NCBI RefSeq assembly: GCF_001693335.1
Contig: NZ_CP016503.1
Span: forward strand, 682,001-746,000
DNA: 64,000 nt
Direction: 5' to 3'
Source of the DNA: Helicobacter enhydrae
GTDB lineage: Bacteria > Campylobacterota > Campylobacteria > Campylobacterales > Helicobacteraceae
Part shown: positions 51,548-62,255 of the stretch, piece after piece
Numbering within the stretch: position 1 is the first letter of the stretch
Layout of the letters: each line of letters begins with the position of its first letter
Notes under the pieces: generated by a model
Seen by the model: the letters and a program-made list of their open reading frames with translations, nothing else
Database searches by the model: none
Told to the model about the DNA's origin: nothing
Program-made: the position numbers and the translations under genes

Positions 51548-53740
51548 TTGAAAGATAAGGCAATACAGATTCTACAAACCAATCTTAAAGCCATTTTTGG
51601 CTCCAAAGATTTAAGCGTTGTAGGCTTTGTAGTCGCCATCTTGGCGATCATTATCATCCCTCTACCAAGTGGGATTTTGGACTTTTTGCTTAGCATTTCA
51701 ATTGCCTTGTCTGTGTTGATCATCCTCATCGGACTTTATATCAAAAAGCCCACAGACTTTTCGGCTTTTCCTACATTGCTTCTGATTGTCACGCTCTATC
51801 GTTTGGCGCTCAATATTGCTACGACAAGAATGATTTTGAGCGAGGGATACAAAGGACCTGAAGCAGTCAGTAGCATTGTTACTGCTTTTGGGAATTTTGT
51901 CGTTGGGGGGAACTATGTGATTGGTGTGATCGTTTTTTGTATCCTTGTGCTTGTCAATCTAATGGTTGTCACCAATGGTTCTACGCGTGTTACAGAAGTC
52001 AAAGCGAGATTCACTCTTGATGCGATGCCCGGCAAACAAATGGCGATTGATGCGGATATGAATGCAGGGCTTATCAATGAACAAGAAGCCAAAAAGCGTC
52101 GTGAGGCTTTGGCTCAAGAGGCGGATTTTTATGGAGCGATGGATGGAGCGAGTAAATTTGTCAAAGGGGATGCGATCGCAGGAATCATCATCACGATTGT
52201 CAATATCGTGGGGGGCTTTTTGATTGGCTCAATGCAATATGGCTTGAGCATCACACAAAGTGCAGAAACTTTTACAATCCTTACAATCGGTGATGGACTT
52301 GTCGGACAGATCCCTGCCCTGCTTATCTCCACAGCCACAGGTATCATCGTCACACGCACGACACAAAACGACAACAAAATCTTCGCCCAAGATTTGGTGA
52401 CACAACTTGTCAATAGTCAAAAGATTCTTAGTATTTTGGCAACGATTTTGTTTTTTGGCGTATTTATTCCCGGGTTCCCAAAAATCCCAATGTTTTTCTT
52501 GAGCCTTTTCTTTTTTGGCATTGCCTATATGATGGGTGAGGGAGAGAAACGCTCTCTTTTTGCACCATTTGAGAAGTTTTTGGGCAAAGCCACAAATACC
52601 AAAGCCACAATCCCCGATCCTGCTTCACACGCCCCAATCGCCAAACCCAAAAAGACAGAAGAAGAAATCGAAAAAGAAGAAGAAAAAATCATCAACGATG
52701 TTTTGAAAGTCGAGGTTTTGGAACTCTTTTTGGGGTATCAACTCATCAAACTTGCAGATGTGAAACAAAATGGGGATTTGTTGGAACGCATTCGTGGGAT
52801 CCGCAAAAAAATCGCTTCAGATTTTGGTTTTTTGGTCCCAAAAGTGCGAATCAAAGACAATCTACAACTTGCCCCAACGCATTATGAGCTAATGCTCAAA
52901 GGTATCAAAATCGGAGAGGGTGAAGTCTTGCCAGATCATTTCTTGGCAATGGATACAGGCTATGTTGGCAGTGCTATCGAAGGCATTGCTACCAAAGAAC
53001 CTGCTTTTGGAATGGACGCATTGTGGATCGAAGCCAAAGACAAAGAGGAGGCAATCATCCAAGGCTATACCGTGATTGATCCATCCACAGTTGTTTCTAC
53101 GCATATTTCTGAACTCATCAAGCAATATGCTCCAGAATTTATCACCAAAGATGAGGTGAAAAAACTTCTCAATCGCCTCAATGATTCTTATCCTGCAATC
53201 ATTGAAGAAGCCAACAAAATCCCCACAGGGACGATCCGTCAAGTCTTGCAAGAATTGCTCAAAGAAAAAATCCCTATCCGCGATATGCTCACAATCTTAG
53301 AAACAATCACAGACATTGCAAGTGCGACACAAAACAATGTAGAAATCATCGTAGAACAAGTCCGAACCAAACTTGCACGAACTATCACGAATCTATTCAA
53401 ATCCGATGATGGTGTGCTCAAACTCCTAATCTTTGACAACCAAACGGAGCATTACCTCATCACAAAGCTCAAAGAACACGGGACAAGCACCACGCTCCTC
53501 CTCACGATCAACGAAACCCAAAAGCTCAAAGACACATTGCAAGAGCAAATGATCAAAGTAATGCAAAATGGTATCCAGCCCGTTGTCCTGCTTGTGGATA
53601 ACAAGCTAAGGCGTCCGCTCTATGAAAAAATGGAACAATACAAAGTGGATATTGTGATTTTGAGCCATACAGAGCTTGATCCCAATGTAGAGTTTGAGAT
53701 TTTGAACAAACCGATTGAAATTGATTTTAAAGGACAATAA
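51548..53740 (+). CDS. flhA: Flagellar export apparatus protein FlhA
   Basis: A 730-residue FlhA, the major gate of the flagellar type III secretion system. Eight membrane helices occupy about residues 20-330, with the FHIPEP-type loop ([25 protein letters not shown] is the conserved region), and the cytoplasmic domain covers residues 350-730. The start is a TTG at 51548 with AAGGA upstream; no ATG or GTG fits better. In Helicobacter, FlhA is also needed for flagellar gene regulation. Its stop overlaps the DHH gene start (TAATG). Confidence 0.97.
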   Translation: MKDKAIQILQTNLKAIFGSKDLSVVGFVVAILAIIIIPLPSGILDFLLSISIALSVLIILIGLYIKKPTDFSAFPTLLLIVTLYRLALNIATTRMILSEGYKGPEAVSSIVTAFGNFVVGGNYVIGVIVFCILVLVNLMVVTNGSTRVTEVKARFTLDAMPGKQMAIDADMNAGLINEQEAKKRREALAQEADFYGAMDGASKFVKGDAIAGIIITIVNIVGGFLIGSMQYGLSITQSAETFTILTIGDGLVGQIPALLISTATGIIVTRTTQNDNKIFAQDLVTQLVNSQKILSILATILFFGVFIPGFPKIPMFFLSLFFFGIAYMMGEGEKRSLFAPFEKFLGKATNTKATIPDPASHAPIAKPKKTEEEIEKEEEKIINDVLKVEVLELFLGYQLIKLADVKQNGDLLERIRGIRKKIASDFGFLVPKVRIKDNLQLAPTHYELMLKGIKIGEGEVLPDHFLAMDTGYVGSAIEGIATKEPAFGMDALWIEAKDKEEAIIQGYTVIDPSTVVSTHISELIKQYAPEFITKDEVKKLLNRLNDSYPAIIEEANKIPTGTIRQVLQELLKEKIPIRDMLTILETITDIASATQNNVEIIVEQVRTKLARTITNLFKSDDGVLKLLIFDNQTEHYLITKLKEHGTSTTLLLTINETQKLKDTLQEQMIKVMQNGIQPVVLLVDNKLRRPLYEKMEQYKVDIVILSHTELDPNVEFEILNKPIEIDFKGQ

Positions 53741-54786
53741 TGCAAGTCTATCACCTCTCCCATATCGATTTGGATGGATATGGTGCTCAATACATTGCCA
53801 AACATTTCTTTGGCAATATCACTTTCTTCAATGCCAACTATGGCAAAGAAATCCAAGTGCGTCTCAATGAAATCTTTGATCTCATCAAAGCCCAAAAACC
53901 TAGCAAAGCCCTTCTACTCATCACAGACCTAAATCTCACACCTGAAGAATCCATCCTCCTCCAAGATGAGATCGCTCAGCTCAAAATTCAAGGCATTGAC
54001 ATCACTCTCAAATTGCTAGACCACCATATCAGTGGCGAAGAAAGTGCGAAAAAATTCCATTGGTATTTTTTGGACACCTCACGCAGTGCCACCCAAATCA
54101 CTTTTGACACCCTGAGCACATCTTATCCATTGCTAGATTCTTCGACTGCTGAATATCTTGCCAATCTAACCTCAATGATTAATTGCGTAGATTTGTGGAA
54201 AAAAGAGGCAAAACAATTTGAACTTGGCAAAGTGATGATGGGGATCATCGCCCAGCTCAAAGACCCGACACGCACGATGTTTGACACACAGAATCGAGCA
54301 ATCAAGTTTTTTTTCCTTGACGCACTTCAAGACATCATCAATCTCCCAAATGCCGAAGTGACGCTAGATAATCAATTTTATCAACTCAAAAAACAAGCCT
54401 TTGGCGGAGATCCACTCACACAAACGATGGATAACATTTTGGCAGACTATCTTGTCACCCTATTGGAAGCAAACAAAGACAGCTATCTCATCACCTATCA
54501 AGACAAAAAAGGACTTCTCACCTATGGGCTAGGCTCAACAAGCGTGATTGGCAATCAATTCTTATGCCAAAATAGCGATTTTGATTTTTTTATCGACATC
54601 AATATGCGTGGCAATCTTAGTTTGCGTGCCAACAACCGATGCGATGTCAGCCAAATAGCAGCACAATGCTTCAATGGCGGAGGACACAAAAATGCTTCAG
54701 GTGGGAAGCTTGATAGTTTCAAAGAAAGTTTTTTCTATGAAGACATTAGAAATCAGATTCAAGAAACCTTAAAGGAGAGAGAATGA
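53740..54786 (+). CDS. DHH/DHHA1-family phosphoesterase
   Basis: A 348-residue cytoplasmic enzyme of the DHH superfamily. Metal-binding motifs are SHIDLDGYGA, ITDLN (residues 64-68), LLDHH (near 92-96) and a later NCVDLW; the DHHA1 substrate motif is GGGHKNASGG near residue 310. This matches proteins related to nanoRNases and cyclic-dinucleotide phosphodiesterases. The exact substrate cannot be told. It is coupled to flhA upstream and to the 73-residue gene downstream. Confidence 0.9.
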   Translation: MQVYHLSHIDLDGYGAQYIAKHFFGNITFFNANYGKEIQVRLNEIFDLIKAQKPSKALLLITDLNLTPEESILLQDEIAQLKIQGIDITLKLLDHHISGEESAKKFHWYFLDTSRSATQITFDTLSTSYPLLDSSTAEYLANLTSMINCVDLWKKEAKQFELGKVMMGIIAQLKDPTRTMFDTQNRAIKFFFLDALQDIINLPNAEVTLDNQFYQLKKQAFGGDPLTQTMDNILADYLVTLLEANKDSYLITYQDKKGLLTYGLGSTSVIGNQFLCQNSDFDFFIDINMRGNLSLRANNRCDVSQIAAQCFNGGGHKNASGGKLDSFKESFFYEDIRNQIQETLKERE

Positions 54787-55004
54787 AAGACTTACAGATC
54801 GAATTGCAAGAACTTGCATTGGAGGTGATGGATATGTTGGCAGTTGCATTGCATTTTGCAGGTGCCCAAAAACAACACATCGATACTTTGATAGACTGCT
54901 ATCTCAAAGAACTTGATGCCTTTGATGAGCAAACCCCTTATGGTCAAGAGCAAATGATTGCATTGATTCACAATCTCAAGGAAAAATACCCCCAATATTT
55001 TTAG
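54783..55004 (+). CDS. Small hypothetical protein, 73 aa
   Basis: A 73-residue acidic helical protein overlapping the DHH gene by four bases (ATGA) and ending 9 bases before the antiporter gene. The sequence has a helical hairpin pattern with the tail LIHNLKEKYPQYF. No family is recognised; its tight coupling on both sides supports it as real. Confidence 0.75.
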   Translation: MKDLQIELQELALEVMDMLAVALHFAGAQKQHIDTLIDCYLKELDAFDEQTPYGQEQMIALIHNLKEKYPQYF

Positions 55005-55013
55005 GAATCCCAA

Positions 55014-56195
55014 ATGGAATTTTTACCCTTTGCCATTTTAGCCATTTTTATTGCCCTAGCTCCGATTGTCAGTGGTATCACCAAGATTCCCATCGTGGTT
55101 GTCGAGATGCTTCTAGGAGCACTTGTCACATACTTCAATCTCTCTCCAAATATGCCATCAGTCCAGCACACTGCAGAGATTGGATTCTTGATTTTGATGT
55201 TTTTGTGTGGGCTTGAAGTGGATCTCAAAACTTTTGCCACACTCACCAAAAGCCTTTTGCGTCGCGTATTGATGTATTTTTGTTTGCTTTATGGGATCTC
55301 TATCTCTCTTGTGATATATTTCAAGCTCTCCCCTATCTACATTGCTACATTTCCGATAATGGGTGTTGGTATGATTATGACACTCGTGCGTGAATACGGC
55401 AAAGAGCAACCTTGGCTAAATCTCGCACTGAGAGTCGCCGTGCTTGGGGAACTGCTAAGTATCTGCGTGCTTGTCGTGCTAAATGGTGCCTACACCTATG
55501 GCTTGAGTCAAGAACTCTACCAAACCTTGGGGGTTTTGGTCTTGTTTTTGCTTTTTACAGCACTTGTTTTCAAATGCTTCAAAATTTTGTTTTGGTGGTT
55601 TCCATTTCTCAAAGTGATTATCATCCCAAATCAAGAGGGAGAAACTCGCGATTTACGCTTTGGTGCGATGCTCTTTTTTATCCTTATTAGCATTGTGCAT
55701 CTTTTGGATTTGGAAGTTGTGCTTGGGGCATTTATCGCAGGAATGATCATCTCTACTTTCTTTGGAAGCAATCGCCAACTCCACGAGAAGCTCAATTTCA
55801 TCGGGTTTGGATTTTTTGTGCCATTTTTCTTTGTCTATGTAGGCACGACTCTTGATCTCAAGGCTTTGTTTGCAGATCCAAAAATCATCAAACAAGCACT
55901 CTATATTCTAGGCACAATGATTGCGATCCGCTCTGTGTCTGCTTGGATTGCTTTTAGGAGTTATTTTAACAATGCCAAACATCTAGTTTTGTATGCCCTT
56001 AGCGATGCGATGCCTTTGACATTTTTGGTCGCCACAGCGACACTAGGACTCAATCTTGAAATCATCACACACCAAACCTACTATGCCTTTGTCCTTGCTG
56101 CGATGATTGAGGGGATTAGCTTTATGATTTTAATCAAGTTGATTTTTTATTTTTGGAAACAACCCACCACAGCAAAACGCCCTATAGACAACTAG
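55014..56195 (+). CDS. CPA2-family cation/proton antiporter
   Basis: A 393-residue membrane protein with about twelve helices, matching the Na+/H+ exchanger domain of KefB/NapA-like transporters. Typical segments are the N-terminal PIVVVEMLLGALV, GFLILMFLCGLEVD and LEVVLGAFIAGMIIS. It lacks the C-terminal TrkA-N domain of Kef proteins. It closes the flhA run and converges on fluC with a 4-base overlap. Confidence 0.9.
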   Translation: MEFLPFAILAIFIALAPIVSGITKIPIVVVEMLLGALVTYFNLSPNMPSVQHTAEIGFLILMFLCGLEVDLKTFATLTKSLLRRVLMYFCLLYGISISLVIYFKLSPIYIATFPIMGVGMIMTLVREYGKEQPWLNLALRVAVLGELLSICVLVVLNGAYTYGLSQELYQTLGVLVLFLLFTALVFKCFKILFWWFPFLKVIIIPNQEGETRDLRFGAMLFFILISIVHLLDLEVVLGAFIAGMIISTFFGSNRQLHEKLNFIGFGFFVPFFFVYVGTTLDLKALFADPKIIKQALYILGTMIAIRSVSAWIAFRSYFNNAKHLVLYALSDAMPLTFLVATATLGLNLEIITHQTYYAFVLAAMIEGISFMILIKLIFYFWKQPTTAKRPIDN

Positions 56196-56204
56196 AGCGT
56201 TTTG
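56173..56204. terminator. Convergent terminator between antiporter and fluC
   Basis: CAAAACGC (56173-56180) pairs with GCGTTTTG (56197-56204). The 16-base loop contains both stop codons of the convergent genes. Confidence 0.6.
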
Positions 56205-56539
56205 GGTCCCAACAAGACTCCTCCCCAAACCGCCCCTAGAGACAACCCCAAACTCAAGAGGACATACAATCCACCCAACACGCAACGCCCATTCAAAAAA
56301 AGCATCAAAACTTCATAGCTAAAGGTGCTAAATGTCGTAAAAGAGCCTAGAAATCCCACAAGGAGAGCTAGTCTCAACTCTTCAGTCTGCATACACTGCA
56401 CCAAAAAGCCAAACAAAAAACTCCCTAGCACATTCACACACAACAAAGCCCACAAAGAATTCCAAGGCAGATACATCAAAACCAAATAACGCATAATCCC
56501 ACCAACCGCACTGCCTAGCCCAATCCAAAAATACAACAT
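56192..56539 (-). CDS. crcB: Fluoride channel FluC/CrcB
   Basis: A 115-residue four-helix protein that forms dual-topology dimers and exports fluoride. Family motifs are GSAVGGIMRYL, NVLGSFLFGF and GFLGSFTTFSTFSYE, with the phenylalanines lining the pore. The length is typical. It follows the PAP2 gene on the same strand. Confidence 0.96.
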   Translation of the reverse strand: MLYFWIGLGSAVGGIMRYLVLMYLPWNSLWALLCVNVLGSFLFGFLVQCMQTEELRLALLVGFLGSFTTFSTFSYEVLMLFLNGRCVLGGLYVLLSLGLSLGAVWGGVLLGPKTL

Positions 56540-56540
56540 A

Positions 56541-57119
56541 CTAAAACTGATAGGACAAATTAAGGGCGACTTTTTTGCCCCCTTGAGAATCCTCTCCGAT
56601 TTCTGGTGTCACACAGATTTGAGGCTGATAGGGAGTTGTGAATAAATAAGCATACCCCCACGCGATTAACGCACCTGCACTCACCTGCAAAATCGAATGC
56701 TTGTTTGCATACACACGCGAAGCTGCAGTCAAAGTTGCCAAAACAAGAGGAGCGATAGAAGCTTTCCACCCATAACGATAATACACAAAAGCCGCTCCTG
56801 AAAACGCTCCTGCAGAATGACCGCTTGGCATTCCTTTGAAGTCATCAAACCCCGGACGCCTCGCCCACAGCATTTTGCTTTCATTGCCATTGCGTGCTAT
56901 TTTCTCATCTAGGGCTTTGATCCCCTCTGTGGTGAGTTGCGTCACCCCTGTAGCAAGTGCGAGTTGCCACAGCCCTTTCCAATCCTCAATCGCAATACTT
57001 GCCACCCCAACATACAAAGGCATTAGTTTGAAAATATCCCCAAATTGCTCAAATTTGCCTCGTGCATTCAAATGGCTCTGCAAAAGCAGACAAGCCAGAA
57101 TCAAACCAACAATTCTCAT
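56541..57119 (-). CDS. PAP2-family phosphatase, possible lipid A or lipid phosphatase
   Basis: A 192-residue membrane-associated phosphatase with N-terminal signal or anchor (MRIVGLILACLLLQS). The three acid phosphatase motifs are KMLWARRPG, PSGHSAGAF and SRVYANKHSILQV. LpxE/LpxF-type lipid A phosphatases of Helicobacter belong to this superfamily, but substrate cannot be assigned. The start at 57119 overlaps the copper ATPase stop. It ends LSYQF. Confidence 0.87.
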   Translation of the reverse strand: MRIVGLILACLLLQSHLNARGKFEQFGDIFKLMPLYVGVASIAIEDWKGLWQLALATGVTQLTTEGIKALDEKIARNGNESKMLWARRPGFDDFKGMPSGHSAGAFSGAAFVYYRYGWKASIAPLVLATLTAASRVYANKHSILQVSAGALIAWGYAYLFTTPYQPQICVTPEIGEDSQGGKKVALNLSYQF

Positions 57120-59530
57120 TTTTCTCCTTTTGGATAGATTGTTATTTTTTTCAATCTCAAAGCATTTCCCACCACCACAAGAGAACTCATACTCATACTC
57201 AAAGCCGCAACGATAGGCAAAACATAGCCCATCATCGCCAAAGGAATCGTGATGCAATTATAGAGAACGCTAAAAGCAATATTTTGCTTGATATTCTTAA
57301 AAGTTTGGCGTGCAATGACAAAAGCACCTAGCACCAAAGACATCTTATCTTCTAGCAAAACAATATCGCTAGAATGCAGAGCTAAATCACTTTTATCAAC
57401 GATACTCATCCCCACCTCACTTTGAGTGAGAGCCAAAATATCATTGATCCCATCACCAATCATTGCAATCTTTTTGCCCTCTTGACGCAAAGACTGCACG
57501 ACTTCTAGCTTTTGTGTGGGCGAATGTTGAGAAAAATAAGTTTGGATACCCAGCTCCTCTGCCACCTCTTTGACGCTACTCTCCCTATCTCCACTCAAAA
57601 TACACATTCCAATGCCCATTTTTTTGAGTCCTTCAATCAATGCCAAACTATCGCTTTTGAGGCGATCTTGGAGCAAAAACACTCCTTGCAATTTTCCATT
57701 GAGAGCAAAGCCAAAAAAACTTCCACTCCAAGATTGATCCCCCTCTACTATCACGCCTTTTTCCTTCAAAAACTCTTCACTCCCACCACACATCACATCA
57801 TCCCCCACCCTAGCTTCAATCCCGCGACACTCAAGCACTTTGAAATCCCTGACGACATAATCCCCTTGTGCTTTGGGCAAATATTCCAAGACACCTTGAG
57901 CAATAGGGTGCGTGCTACATTCTAGAAACGCCCTAAGTTGTGCCACATCATAATCCCCCAAACGCTTTTCATCAATCACCTGTGGCTCCCCTTGAGTGAG
58001 GGTGCCTGTTTTGTCAAAACACACATAATCTATGCGACTCAAAGTCTCCAAAAATCGACTTTGCTTGAAAAGTATCCCCTCTTGGTATGCACGCCCCAAC
58101 CCTACGATGCTAGAGATTGGCGTCGCAAGAGCCAAAGCACAAGGACAAGCGATGATAATCACACTCACTGCCACACTCAAAGCTCGTGAATCCCCCCCAT
58201 AAAGATACACACCCAAAGTCATCAGTGCAAGTGCCAACACCCCTTTGGAAAACTTTGAAGAAAGCGTGTTTGCAAGATTCTCAATCTGTGGCTTATGCTT
58301 GAGAGAATCCTCCATCAAAACAATCAAATGATTCAAAGCACTCTCTTCAAAACTTTTCCTCGCTTCATAGATAAAATTTTCAAATAGATTCACACTTCCA
58401 GACAAAATACAATCGCCTGATTGTTTGCTTGTAGGCTCTGCCTCTCCACTCAATGCCCTCTCATCAAGCAAAGCATTTGAAGAGACAAGCACCCCATCAA
58501 GTGCGATTTTTTCCCCCGCAAACACTTCAATCAACTCTCCAACTTCTACATTTTGTGGCAACACCTGCACCCTCTCACCCCCCCTAATCACCCTCACACT
58601 TTGAGGAATCTGTGCATACAAAAGCTCCAAAACCTCCCCTGCACTATTACGCCCACTCACTTCCAAAAACTTACCAACAAGCACAAAAGTCAAAATCATA
58701 CTCACCGATTCAAAATAAGTTTCCCCCCCAACAAAAAAGGCATAGATAGAATAAACATAAGTCAAAAAAGCACCGCTAAACACCAAGGTATCCATTCCCA
58801 CCATCCCACGCTTGAGTGCAGTGTAAGCGTTTTGGTAGAAAATACTCCCACTATAAAACAAAACAGGTGAAGCAAGTATCCACGAAGCAATGCCTAGCAA
58901 CTCCCTAACCCCCTCTTGCATTCCTTGAAAATACCCTGCATATTGGGCGACTGCGATCCACATCACATTCATTGTGCAAAACACAGCCACAATGAGCTTG
59001 ATGTAATATTCTCTTTTTTGCTGCTTCTCTTTTGCCTCACTCAAATGCCCCACACTCACATCATAGCCCAAGTCATAAATTGTTTGCACGATCGTGGAGA
59101 GTTTGGTTTTTTGTGGATTCCATTTGATTTTGGCACGATGATTGGTGTAATGGATTTGTATGTCTTCCACCCCTTGCATTTGAGCGATGACATTTTCGAT
59201 CAGCCACACACACGCAGAACAATGGATATGTCCGATGACAAACTCCACCTGCTCTCCCCCACCCTCAAGCTTTTTGACATAATGCTGCACAAATGCCTCA
59301 TTGTCATAATAAGCACTTTCTAATTGTGGGATTTTTTGTATTGGTGTGAGTGTCTTGATTTTGGAATAAAACCCTTCGATATGGTATTCCTTCAGGAGAA
59401 AAAAAGCATTTTTGCAACCATTGCAGCAGAAGAAAAACTTCTCTTCTGCCTCATCGACTTCTATCAAAGCCTCTTTGGGAAATATATTTTGACAATGATT
59501 GCAAGGAATCAAATCACCGCTTTCAAACAA
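57116..59530 (-). CDS. CcoI/FixI-type copper P-type ATPase
   Basis: An 804-residue P1B ATPase. The N-terminal cysteine-rich region (CNHCQNIF, FFCCNGCKNAF) is the extra metal-binding domain of FixI/CcoI proteins. An HMA-type GHIHCSACVWL follows. The core has CPC in IACPCALALATP, phosphorylation motif DKTGTLTQGE and GDGINDILAL. These transporters supply copper for assembly of cbb3 oxidase. The PAP2 gene is translationally coupled downstream. Confidence 0.93.
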   Translation of the reverse strand: MFESGDLIPCNHCQNIFPKEALIEVDEAEEKFFFCCNGCKNAFFLLKEYHIEGFYSKIKTLTPIQKIPQLESAYYDNEAFVQHYVKKLEGGGEQVEFVIGHIHCSACVWLIENVIAQMQGVEDIQIHYTNHRAKIKWNPQKTKLSTIVQTIYDLGYDVSVGHLSEAKEKQQKREYYIKLIVAVFCTMNVMWIAVAQYAGYFQGMQEGVRELLGIASWILASPVLFYSGSIFYQNAYTALKRGMVGMDTLVFSGAFLTYVYSIYAFFVGGETYFESVSMILTFVLVGKFLEVSGRNSAGEVLELLYAQIPQSVRVIRGGERVQVLPQNVEVGELIEVFAGEKIALDGVLVSSNALLDERALSGEAEPTSKQSGDCILSGSVNLFENFIYEARKSFEESALNHLIVLMEDSLKHKPQIENLANTLSSKFSKGVLALALMTLGVYLYGGDSRALSVAVSVIIIACPCALALATPISSIVGLGRAYQEGILFKQSRFLETLSRIDYVCFDKTGTLTQGEPQVIDEKRLGDYDVAQLRAFLECSTHPIAQGVLEYLPKAQGDYVVRDFKVLECRGIEARVGDDVMCGGSEEFLKEKGVIVEGDQSWSGSFFGFALNGKLQGVFLLQDRLKSDSLALIEGLKKMGIGMCILSGDRESSVKEVAEELGIQTYFSQHSPTQKLEVVQSLRQEGKKIAMIGDGINDILALTQSEVGMSIVDKSDLALHSSDIVLLEDKMSLVLGAFVIARQTFKNIKQNIAFSVLYNCITIPLAMMGYVLPIVAALSMSMSSLVVVGNALRLKKITIYPKGEK

Positions 59531-59538
59531 ATCTCAAG

Positions 59539-60276
59539 TTATCTTTTGATAGTATGCACAAGAGGCACACTCTCGATCCCAACGCCTGTGACATCTGCAG
59601 TGTTTTTTTCCACTTGCTTTGTGCTAATCATTGATTCGCGTTTTGAGGGTTTGAAATTAGGATCATAGATCTCTTTCATGATTTTGATTTTTTCTTGCGT
59701 GTTTTTCACGCCAATCAATTTCTCATAAATCAAACTTGCCTTGATCGCAGATTCGTTGCCCAAAAATGAGACAAGTAGTATTTTCACATCACCAGTTTTA
59801 AGTCGCTCTTCCACTTCGCCTAGCTCTTTGCGGCAACTTGGGCATCTAGGATCTGATACGATATAGGTGGTTTGCGTCTTGTTTTTGCTATCAGATGTCA
59901 AAGTGATATAGCGACTTGATTTAAGAGTGCTAAAAAATTTATCCAACACTTTGGGGTCAGGTTTTTTGGCTGGTGGCATTGTCTGTTGATAGAGCTCACT
60001 CAACAATGCCAAATCTTTTGGATTTTCAGAGATAAACACATTGCTCAACCCCACAATCACAGCACCATCAGCCGTTGCCAAAACAAGCATTTTCTCTTTG
60101 TCAGCCTTGCTTTCAAGCATTACGATTTTAAGATCTTTGCTTCCTGCTAGATCATACACCTTGCTCACTTCCAATTGCGTATTTGTTTTGTCTTTGATGA
60201 GTTTGGCGATTTGAGTTTTCAAATCCGCACCACTAGCAAATACAAACAATGCGATCAGACACCATATCTTTTTCAT
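59539..60276 (-). CDS. Periplasmic thiol:disulfide interchange protein, DsbC/DsbG-like
   Basis: A 245-residue secreted protein with signal peptide MKKIWCLIALFVFASG. A dimerisation-like N-terminal half (to about residue 110) precedes a thioredoxin-fold half with the active site DPRCPSC near residue 150 and the GVGIESVPLVHT segment, which supplies the cis-Pro as SVP. This arrangement is that of DsbC/DsbG. It is eight bases from the CcoI gene, so it may help oxidase maturation; that link is inference. Confidence 0.85.
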   Translation of the reverse strand: MKKIWCLIALFVFASGADLKTQIAKLIKDKTNTQLEVSKVYDLAGSKDLKIVMLESKADKEKMLVLATADGAVIVGLSNVFISENPKDLALLSELYQQTMPPAKKPDPKVLDKFFSTLKSSRYITLTSDSKNKTQTTYIVSDPRCPSCRKELGEVEERLKTGDVKILLVSFLGNESAIKASLIYEKLIGVKNTQEKIKIMKEIYDPNFKPSKRESMISTKQVEKNTADVTGVGIESVPLVHTIKR

Positions 60277-60301
60277 TTTGCTTCCTTATATTTTACTTCG
60301 C

Positions 60302-62152
60302 TTATAGTGATTGCTCAATCAAGGCATTTAGCTTGGAGCAAAACTCCTTTGCTTCGCCCAATGCTCCACTCTCTAGTAGCTTTGCATTACCATAAAGCAA
60401 AGCAATCATATCTTTTTTCTTTTGCAAATCATTTAACGCTTTGAGTTTTTGGATAATCGGATGTTGCGTGTTGATCTCTAGCACCTTGTCTTGAGGCACT
60501 TTCTGCCCCATTTGTGCCATAAGGTTTGCCATCATTGGATTGTTGGCTGTTGAAAGCACGCATAGAGGAGAGGTTAGGTTGTGTGTCAATCTCACCTCAG
60601 AAAGAGAATCAGTGATACATTCTTTGAAAGTCGCAATCAATGCTTCAAACTCTTTTTTCTCCTCTTCACCAATCTCCTCTCCGAGTTCCTCAAGTGCCTC
60701 CTTACTTGTGATGTCTTTCAAGCTTACGCTATCAAACTCACCAGCATTAGGCATTACAAAGCCATCAATCTCATCGGCAAACAAAAGCACATCAAAGCCC
60801 TTTTGTGTGTATTTCTCAAGAGTTGGAGAGTTTTTGAGCACTTCTAGATTCTCACCCATTAGATAGTAAATGCTCTTTTGCCCCTCTTTCATTGCGTTTT
60901 TATAATCTTTGAGAGAGATGAGTTTGCCCTGCGTATGAGAATAAAATCTTAGCAAACTAAGGATCTTTTCTTTGTTTTCAAAATCCCCATAAAGCCCCTC
61001 TTTGAGCACATTGCCAAATTGAGCATAAAACTCTTGATATTTTTCTTCCTCTTTGCTGATTTTTTCAATTTCAGCCAAGATTTTTTTGGTTGAAGCAGAT
61101 TTAATCGTAGAGAGAATCTTGTTTTGTTGGATAATCTCACGGCTAACATTCAAAGGCAAATCCTCTGTATCCACAATCCCTTTGACAAATCGCAAATAAG
61201 AGGGGAGTAACTCTTTGTCATCATCTGTGATAAACACACGCTTCACATAAAGCTTCACGCCAGATTTATAATCCACACGATACAAATCAAAAGGGGCTTT
61301 GCTAGGGATATAAAAAAGCGTTGTGTATTCTAGATTGCCCTCTACTTTTGTATGAATCCACGCCAATGGTTCAGCCTGATCATAAGAGAGAGATTTGTAA
61401 AACTCCTTATAATCCTCATCTTTTAGCTCACTTTTTGCTACTTTCCATAGTGCTTTGGCAGAATTAACCTGCTCATTTTTCTCTTCAATGATCTCTTCTT
61501 TTTTGCCATCTTTTTCTTCAGTTTTTTTCTCTGTGTATTCCAAGAAAATCGGAAAAGCAATGTGATCAGAATATTTGTCAATGATACTTTTAAGCTCCCA
61601 GCGACTTGCAAAATGCTTCTCGCCCTCTTTGAGATAGAGCGTGATTTGTGTCCCATAGTCTGCTTTGATACATTGTGTGATTTCAAACTCACCTTTGCCA
61701 TCACTCACCCACGCATACGCTTGATCTTCTCCAGCTTTTTTGGTTTGCACCACAATCTTATCTGCCACCATAAACGCCGCATAAAACCCCACACCAAACT
61801 GCCCAATCAATGCAGAATCTTTCTGCTTATCCCCACTAAGTGATTGCAAAAAGCTTTTTGTGCCAGATTTGGCAATCGTTCCAAGATGATTTTTCAAATC
61901 CTCCTCATTCATACCAATCCCATTATCTGTGATTGTGATACTTTTATCCTCCTCAAAAGTGATACTGATTTTTGGAGAAAACTCTAAGCTTTTGTATTTT
62001 TCATCAGTGAGAGTGAGGTAGTTGAGTTTATCAAGTGCATCACTTGCATTGCTCACCAATTCTCTCAAAAAAATCTCTTTGTTGGAATAAAGAGAGTGAA
62101 TCATCAAATCCAAAAGTTGTGAAATCTCTGTTTGAAAAGTATGCTTTGCCAT
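60302..62152 (-). CDS. htpG: Chaperone protein HtpG (Hsp90)
   Basis: A 616-residue bacterial Hsp90. The GHKL nucleotide pocket shows ELVSNASDALDKL, ITDNGIGM and GQFGVGFYAAFMV. A middle domain and C-terminal dimerisation helices follow. A charged segment (EKKTEEKDGKKEEIIEEKNE region, near residue 210) is present. AAGGA lies upstream. The length is normal. It is divergent from the aminotransferase gene. Confidence 0.98.
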   Translation of the reverse strand: MAKHTFQTEISQLLDLMIHSLYSNKEIFLRELVSNASDALDKLNYLTLTDEKYKSLEFSPKISITFEEDKSITITDNGIGMNEEDLKNHLGTIAKSGTKSFLQSLSGDKQKDSALIGQFGVGFYAAFMVADKIVVQTKKAGEDQAYAWVSDGKGEFEITQCIKADYGTQITLYLKEGEKHFASRWELKSIIDKYSDHIAFPIFLEYTEKKTEEKDGKKEEIIEEKNEQVNSAKALWKVAKSELKDEDYKEFYKSLSYDQAEPLAWIHTKVEGNLEYTTLFYIPSKAPFDLYRVDYKSGVKLYVKRVFITDDDKELLPSYLRFVKGIVDTEDLPLNVSREIIQQNKILSTIKSASTKKILAEIEKISKEEEKYQEFYAQFGNVLKEGLYGDFENKEKILSLLRFYSHTQGKLISLKDYKNAMKEGQKSIYYLMGENLEVLKNSPTLEKYTQKGFDVLLFADEIDGFVMPNAGEFDSVSLKDITSKEALEELGEEIGEEEKKEFEALIATFKECITDSLSEVRLTHNLTSPLCVLSTANNPMMANLMAQMGQKVPQDKVLEINTQHPIIQKLKALNDLQKKKDMIALLYGNAKLLESGALGEAKEFCSKLNALIEQSL

Positions 62153-62255
62153 TTCTTAATTTTCCTTAACCTTAAATTTTAATGTAAATTATAACAAATC
62201 AAATCAAGGTAATGATAAAATTTGGGGCATAGCATCAAATCACAAGGCGTTCGTT

